Of a stretch of DNA of 64,000 bases, positions 61,601 to 64,000 are shown in pieces. Made by a program: the position numbers and the translations under genes. The notes under the pieces were generated by a model. It was not told the DNA's origin and did not search any database. It saw only the letters and a program-made list of their open reading frames with translations. How positions within the stretch are numbered: position 1 is the stretch's first letter; every line of letters begins with the position of its first letter. This stretch comes from Paraburkholderia caribensis (GTDB taxonomy: Bacteria > Pseudomonadota > Gammaproteobacteria > Burkholderiales > Burkholderiaceae): the NCBI RefSeq assembly GCF_002902945.1, contig NZ_CP026102.1, forward strand, positions 124,001-188,000, read 5' to 3'.

Positions 61601-62233
61601 CTCGGCCGTGCCGATCAGCAGGTCAAATTGCGCGGCCTGCGTATCGAACCGGGCGAGATCGAAGCGCTATTGCGCGCGGCGCCTGGCGTGCATGACGCCG
61701 TCGTGATCGTGCGTGACGAGCAGTTGATCGGCTATGTCGCGCGACGCGCCGAAGAAGCATTCGATCAGGCCGCGCTGTTCGCGGCGTTGAGCGCGCAGTT
61801 GCCTGCTTACATGGTGCCCGCTCATGTGATCGAACTCGACGCGTTGCCTGTCACGCCGAACGGCAAGTGCGACCGCAACGCGTTGCCCGCGCCGTCGCTG
61901 CAAACGGCAGACGTGGCCGAACCGCAGACCGATACCGAGCGCGAACTCGCCGCGATCTGGACGCGCGTGCTGCGCATCGACGCGAGCCACGCGATCGGTC
62001 GCGATGCCGACTTCTTCGCGCTGGGCGGACATTCGCTGCTCGCGACGCAGGGGAACGCGCAAATCAATCTGCACTGGTCGCTCGCGCTGCCGCTGCGCAC
62101 GCTGTTCGAGGCCCGCACGCTGTCGCGCTGCGCGGCCGCCATCGACGCGGCGCTCGAAGCGCGCGGCGCTCACTCACTCGACGACGCAGCGCGCGCGATC
62201 GATGCGCTGCTCGGCGAACTCGAAGCGCAATAA
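52637..62233 (+). CDS. orbI: Siderophore non-ribosomal peptide synthetase OrbI/MbaI-like (A-T-C-A-T-E-C-A-T)
   Basis: A 3198-aa NRPS. Approximate domains: A1 1-500 (YTSGSTGTPK near 155), T1 with GGDSI near 552, C1 620-1055 (HHAISDG near 753), A2 1075-1565 (YTSGSTGTPKG near 1215), T2 near 1605, E 1670-2090 (HHLIVDG near 1792, EGHGRE), C2 2125-2565 (YPLSPMQQGILFH; HHLLLDG near 2263; D-accepting type), A3 2590-3090, T3 with GGHS near 3131. Hand-read codes: A2 DLTKVGHVGK (Asp), A3 DVWHVSLIDK (Ser), A1 DLEAAGGISK (no call). The order X-D-Asp-Ser fits ornibactin/malleobactin, where X is a modified ornithine. The ATG at 52637 (MTTFPTALHL) has AAGGA about 10 nt upstream. Confidence 0.92.
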   Translation: MTTFPTALHLRLRELSRSAPNAPALAAFSPHTVRMSRGELDARASQVAAVLRARGVGPEVRVGVCIDRSCDLFVALLAVLKAGGVFVPLDPRHPAQRLDWMARDAGLRHGIVTRAADATMRARFEHCIEVDAIDSTHALAFDDAQVHPRSAAYMIYTSGSTGTPKAVVVEHGPLAAHCDAVIDAYPMTDADRVLHFASVNFDLAHEYWLAPLAAGASIAITPPGTVAPDDARALAEQERVTIAAFPPAYLREFAQAARRHGVPAALRVLAFGGEAMPGDVFADIRQTFSNVRLINGYGPTETVISPMLWPLDASRPFYDPSCASLPIGRPIGLRTARVSTPESADGAPTGDGSTGELLLGGACLARGYHGRAAQTAERFIPDADGAPGSRVYRTGDLARLRADGTYDYMGRIDDQVQIRGVRVEPGEIAQCLRLHRGVRDAAVLVEQMAGRVQLTACVVIESAVAESALREHLSQHLPEAWQPHRFALLDVLPYTLNGKLDRESLRARVASQSTVASYREPQGETARKLAAIWQAILGDEPVGLDDRFLARGGDSIAIMRLQASIRAELRVNLRLDALFADRSLEELAALVDASEVEEPTQPLPLKAAARSKTTADYADHRASFAQQRFWVLAQTRDAGDAYHIAAHWHIRGSIDHALLDKSLAQVIERHEAWRTTLHEDDNGIVMQRVHAQIAVPVDQTDLRGVALASRKTRSSELADEHATRPFDLQRGPLLRASLVTFADDEHCLMLTAHHAISDGWSSRCAFAELAQCYAALSESRAAALPVLTAQYADFAQWQREWLDGAERERQLGYWRDALKDAPAPLALPVDRTVPAARTLVGKRASRRLDPQVSAAVRELASSAHASTFIVLLTALHAWLHRLTAATDVVIAAPVANRQRAEVANLLGLFINTVALRAHVSPNAPFNALLAQVRDTTLGAYANQDIPFDQVIDAVKPPVRRGEEWLRVKFAQQFVFDDPVALPGAVATLTPGPDNAARFDFALDFTDDARGIELVAAWATDCIDDATAQAWLDSFAALLTDSVANPALAVCALACGESRSNLLQGRAQTFEFADVVAAFTHHANATPRQIAVTDAQRQLSFEELDRVSSRAARALIAHGAGAERAVALCIDRSVDFVVALLAILKAGAMAVPLDPVAPRERIEASVAACDARCVIVAANAPQIDSKATVLSLDALIGTHGDAAHVSIAPEQAAYLIYTSGSTGTPKGVVVSHRALADYVQGMLDELKVAPGASMAMVSTVAADLGHTTLFGALCSGRTLHLLPKEAAFDPDRFAATMRERDVGVLKIVPSHLHALLDAQQPADVLPSHALVLGGEPLPWALVERITSLRPACRVINHYGPTEATVGALTFDASANLNDASASAGVPTGRPLPNARACVLDANGAPVPVGGIGELYLGGPGVARGYLGRAAATAERFVPDASGARMYRTGDRVRLRADGAIDYLGRLDDQVKIRGYRVEPGEVSATLRALDGIRQAETLAIHEDGRAHLASFVVVQGAGDEASLRAQLAARLPDYMVPATLTLCDAFPVTPNGKIDRAKLRELAQQPVAQSASEAPLEGTERVLADVWKEVLRAERVGRDDNFFELGGDSILALQVIARSRKRGVRFTPKQLFDKPTVAQLAQVAQAVTVAEPKAQTRAVSEPDASHVALTPAQRRFFELTIPARHHWNQAIELHAAGRFDLDAFAQAFAAVLAHHDAFRLRFTQDASSSWGARYADKPFDTLPLVAIEARDEHDALAQFDDLQRRFNLARGPLAGALVAMLPDGTPRVWMAVHHLIVDGVSWRVLLEDLDTAYVAARERRTIRLAAQGAHAPDWAQRLASHAAALFSKELPYWTSMQHASADLPFDDPQGSATNADACTVEWTIDAALTQTLLTDANAAWRTQTIDLLVAALAHTLGTSVETNSLLIELEGHGREALFEDFDASRSIGWLTSHYPVALPIGASSADTLTAVKDALRAVPNKGVGFGALRYLADDATRTSLAALPRPRVTFNYLGQFGDASTERALSARFGGAGCERDPAGPMSNALAIHAHIDGARKLNVHWVYSAAMFEAGTVEKLARAFETTLREIAARCIERVSKRGASATPADFPLAQRAGLSQPMLERLELDLRTVDDIYPLSPMQQGILFHSLYAPDRTTYVNQLVATLTSPDIARVTDAFHRIVPQHDILRTSFWHDADVPLQIVHRQAKLPFAVLDWRGRDTRDASFEQWLTEDRAQGFDLSQAPLMRVTLVRLTDDEWRLVWTRHHLLLDGWSTARMFADVLRDYMSERRALSFGQAARLRYRDFIAWLDARDHDADKAFWLERLARFDEPTLVAPNASPEHAAAAPNDVWRAQLDAATTAKLTALARSLRLTVNTLVQGAWALALQRMTHHTTVAFGATVAGRPDALPDVDSVLGLFINTLPVIATPAPQRRIADWLADLQRDNAANAEHAHTPLFDIQRWAGQGGGAMFDTLVVFENYPVDPAWSANDERALRLSDIRSVESTDLAVTLVVQAGDTLTIDYGYDTARIDEARVQTLHRAFNACVEAFIADPHALLGSVSIATREDCTQLTRFNETARTWRDEQQLPLHRQFEGHAAATPDAIALDFIDAKGNRTRVTYAELDDRANRVAAALLKAGVTADSVVALCVERSVDMVVALFGVLKAGAAYLPVDPDYPADRIAYLLDDARPAVVLSQRTLHARVTDAIRSDSACLLCVEELDANAALDRPIAVESDQLAYLIYTSGSTGKPKGAGNTHRALANRIAWMQEAYRLTPQDVVLHKTPFGFDVSVWEFVWPLSVGATLAVAAPGDHRDPARLTSAIATFGVTTLHFVPSMLGAFLGYLKDFDAAAHCASIARIVASGEALSPELVARARALLPQAQLHNLYGPTEAAIDVSHWTCTEADARAVAVPIGKPIANIQLHALDASLHPLPAGAIGELYLGGVGLARGYLGRAALTAERFIPDPFTPGARLYRTGDLVCRRADGVLDYLGRADQQVKLRGLRIEPGEIEALLRAAPGVHDAVVIVRDEQLIGYVARRAEEAFDQAALFAALSAQLPAYMVPAHVIELDALPVTPNGKCDRNALPAPSLQTADVAEPQTDTERELAAIWTRVLRIDASHAIGRDADFFALGGHSLLATQGNAQINLHWSLALPLRTLFEARTLSRCAAAIDAALEARGAHSLDDAARAIDALLGELEAQ

Positions 62234-62244
62234 GGAATGATCGA

Positions 62245-64000
62245 ATGACAGCCAAACCCGACCTGCTGGCGCTCGCCGCGCGTTTCGCGCAATTGCCGGA
62301 TGCGCAGCGCAAGCTGTTTATCACGAAGCTCGGTGAAGCGGGCATCGACTTTCGCGTATTGCCGATTCCCACGCGCGCGGACCGTTCGTCCGCCGTGCCC
62401 GCCTCGTTCGCGCAGACGCGGCTGTGGCTGCACGCGCGCATGATCGACGAGCCGGCGGCGTATCACGTCACGAGCCGGCTGAGGCTCGACGGCGAATTGA
62501 ATCGCGCGGTGCTGCGGCACGCATTCGATGCGCTGATCGCGCGTCATGAAGCGTTGCGCACCACCTTTGCCGAATCCGCGGATGGCGGCGTCGAGCAGGT
62601 CGTGCAAGCGCCTGCGCGGTGCCCGTGGCGCTTCACCGATCTGTCGCGCGCGGCGAAGGAAGAGCGCGAACGCATCGCCGCGGATGTGGCGGCGAAGGAC
62701 GAAGATCAGCCGTTCGATCTGGCGCAGGACTCACTCGTGCGCGTGCATCTGATCGCGCTCGACGACTCGACCCACTGGCTCGTGCTGACGATGCACCACA
62801 TCGTCTCCGACGGCTGGTCGATCGACGTGCTGCTCGACGAACTGGCCGCGTTCTATCGCGCTTATGCCAACGGTGAAACGGTTGCGCTCGCACCGCTGCC
62901 CGTTCAATACGCGGATTTTTCGCTGTGGCAGCGCCGCTGGCTCGATGCGGGCGAGGCCGAGCGTCAGCTGCAATTCTGGCGCGAGCAGGTGCGAGCGGAT
63001 GCGGGCGTGATCGCATTGCCCGGCAGCCGCGCACGCCCGATGCAACGCAGCGCGCGCGGTGGCCGACATTACTTCACCGTCGATGCCGCGACGGCACAAC
63101 GGGTGCGCGCGCTCGCCCAAGCGCGTCGCGCGACGCCCTTCGCGGTGCTGCTTGCGGCCTTGCATGCGTTGCTCGCGCGGGCGAGCGGCGAGCCGCATGT
63201 GCAGATCGGCGTGCCTGCCGCGAATCGTGAGCGCGCGGAAACGGCGGGGCTGATCGGCTTCTTCGTCAATACGCTCGCGGTGGCCGCGCGCGTCGATATG
63301 CGCAAGCCGTTCGACGCGTTGATCGACAACGTGCAGCGCGCGCTCGTCGATGGTCAATCGAATCAGGACGTGCCGTTCGAGCAGGTCGTCGAAGCACTCG
63401 GCGTGCCGCGCAGCGCGAGTCATCATCCGCTGTTCCAGGTGATGGCGTCGTACGCGGCGCGCCGCGCATTGCCCGCGTTCGACGACGTGCGCGTGACCGA
63501 TCTTCCGTTCGGCGCGCCGTATGCGAAGTTCGATCTGACACTCGGCTTCGAGGAGCGCGAAGACGGCGCGCTCGATGCCGCCTTCGTCTACTCGACCGAT
63601 CTGTTCGACGCCCCCGCCGTGCAGCGGATGGCGGGCGAGTACGCACAGCTGCTCGACAGCGCGCTGGCGTCGTCGCATGCGCCCGTCGGCGACCTCGAAT
63701 GGCTGACACACGGCGAGCGCGCGCAGCTGGACGCGTGGAATGCGTACGAACGCGCGGACGCGCCATTCGTCCCCGTCCATGCGACGCTCGCGCAGCATGC
63801 GCAGAACAAGCCCGACGTCAGCGCGGTGACGGACGCGCGCACGACGCTCACGCGCGCACAACTCGATGCGCGCGCCGCGCGGCTCGCAGCGCGGATGATG
63901 GCGGCGGGTGTCGGCGCGGAAACGCGGGTCGGCATCGCGGTCGGGCGCTCGACGGATCTGTTCGTCGGGCTGCTCGCTATTCTCAAGTCGGGTGGCGCGT
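62245..64000 (+). CDS. orbJ: Siderophore non-ribosomal peptide synthetase OrbJ/MbaJ-like (partial, runs off right edge)
   Basis: Begins 12 bp after the orbI stop (MTAKPDLLALAARFAQLPDA), with AAGGA about 10 nt before the ATG. At least 585 residues are present: a condensation domain at about 50-480 (ASFAQTRLWLHARM, MHHIVSDGWSIDVLLDEL with intact HHxxxDG, then FFVNTLA and SNQDVPFEQVVEAL) followed by the beginning of an adenylation domain from about 510 (TLAQHAQNKPDVSAV, LLAILKSGG). The specificity pockets lie beyond the edge. In ornibactin/malleobactin assembly the next residue would be a second ornithine derivative. Confidence 0.92.
   Translation, partial: MTAKPDLLALAARFAQLPDAQRKLFITKLGEAGIDFRVLPIPTRADRSSAVPASFAQTRLWLHARMIDEPAAYHVTSRLRLDGELNRAVLRHAFDALIARHEALRTTFAESADGGVEQVVQAPARCPWRFTDLSRAAKEERERIAADVAAKDEDQPFDLAQDSLVRVHLIALDDSTHWLVLTMHHIVSDGWSIDVLLDELAAFYRAYANGETVALAPLPVQYADFSLWQRRWLDAGEAERQLQFWREQVRADAGVIALPGSRARPMQRSARGGRHYFTVDAATAQRVRALAQARRATPFAVLLAALHALLARASGEPHVQIGVPAANRERAETAGLIGFFVNTLAVAARVDMRKPFDALIDNVQRALVDGQSNQDVPFEQVVEALGVPRSASHHPLFQVMASYAARRALPAFDDVRVTDLPFGAPYAKFDLTLGFEEREDGALDAAFVYSTDLFDAPAVQRMAGEYAQLLDSALASSHAPVGDLEWLTHGERAQLDAWNAYERADAPFVPVHATLAQHAQNKPDVSAVTDARTTLTRAQLDARAARLAARMMAAGVGAETRVGIAVGRSTDLFVGLLAILKSGGA

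Noticed and set aside
1..64000. tRNA, rRNA, integrase, transposase or phage genes
   Set aside because: None found by reading; all substantial frames are explained by metabolic, regulatory or transport genes.

Overview
The window is high-GC DNA with the gene content and codon usage of a beta-proteobacterium of the Burkholderia sensu lato group, most likely Paraburkholderia or a close relative. The grounds are an ornibactin/malleobactin-type siderophore locus in the order known from Burkholderia, a DUF4148 protein, a fused 2-aminobenzoyl-CoA monooxygenase/reductase, and the palindromic repeat family common in these genomes. No rRNA, tRNA, CRISPR array, insertion sequence or phage gene was recognised.

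Region 1 (1-9454, minus strand) is a compact catabolic operon for CoA-dependent aerobic anthranilate (2-aminobenzoate) degradation. In transcription order it encodes the monooxygenase/reductase fusion (abmA), an SDR dehydrogenase, a MarR regulator, an enoyl-CoA hydratase, an acyl-CoA dehydrogenase, a thioesterase, a RidA protein, the 2-aminobenzoate-CoA ligase (abmG) and a dienelactone hydrolase cut by the left edge. Many junctions overlap by 1-4 nt. A good sigma-70 promoter lies just upstream of abmA.

Region 2 (9574-18033) concerns iron uptake: a stand-alone TonB-dependent receptor (+), a small DUF4148 protein (+), and a cell-surface signalling operon on the minus strand (FecI-type sigma, FecR-type anti-sigma, a receptor with STN signalling domain, and an exported ThuA-like protein). 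A Fur-box-like sequence precedes the sigma gene.

Region 3 (18368-29574) is mixed: a very large KfrA-like coiled-coil protein with heptad-phased internal repeats, a VOC protein divergent from a LysR regulator, a CPA1 Na+/H+ antiporter, an ArsR/AHSA1 pair, a glycine-zipper protein, a DUF1275 membrane protein, a dienelactone hydrolase, a small exported protein and an AhpD-like protein.

Region 4 (29779-36050) is a sugar-type ABC importer split over two divergent units: binding protein plus two permeases (minus), and SDR dehydrogenase, ATPase and RpiR regulator (+). Two matching TGTAGGA-type sites lie in the divergent promoter region.

Region 5 (36063-42432) has two tandem IclR regulators divergent from a four-gene unit: a degenerate metallo-beta-lactamase-fold protein, an FAD aromatic hydroxylase, a DUF2783 protein and an MFS transporter. 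It looks like a small aromatic-compound catabolic module of unknown substrate.

Region 6 (42737-64000) is a hydroxamate-type siderophore locus laid out as orbS-orbH-orbG-orbC-orbD-orbF-orbB, then orbE (reverse), then NRPS genes orbI and orbJ (orbJ cut by the right edge). A Fur-like site precedes the sigma gene. Three promoters with identical TAAA-N17-CGTC architecture sit before orbH, orbE and orbI, so the sigma factor probably drives the rest of the locus. Hand-read adenylation codes give Asp (followed by an epimerase) and Ser for modules 2 and 3 of OrbI; module 1 is unresolved. An approximately 0.7-0.8 kb imperfect palindrome and a 10-copy hexamer array lie between orbB and orbE.
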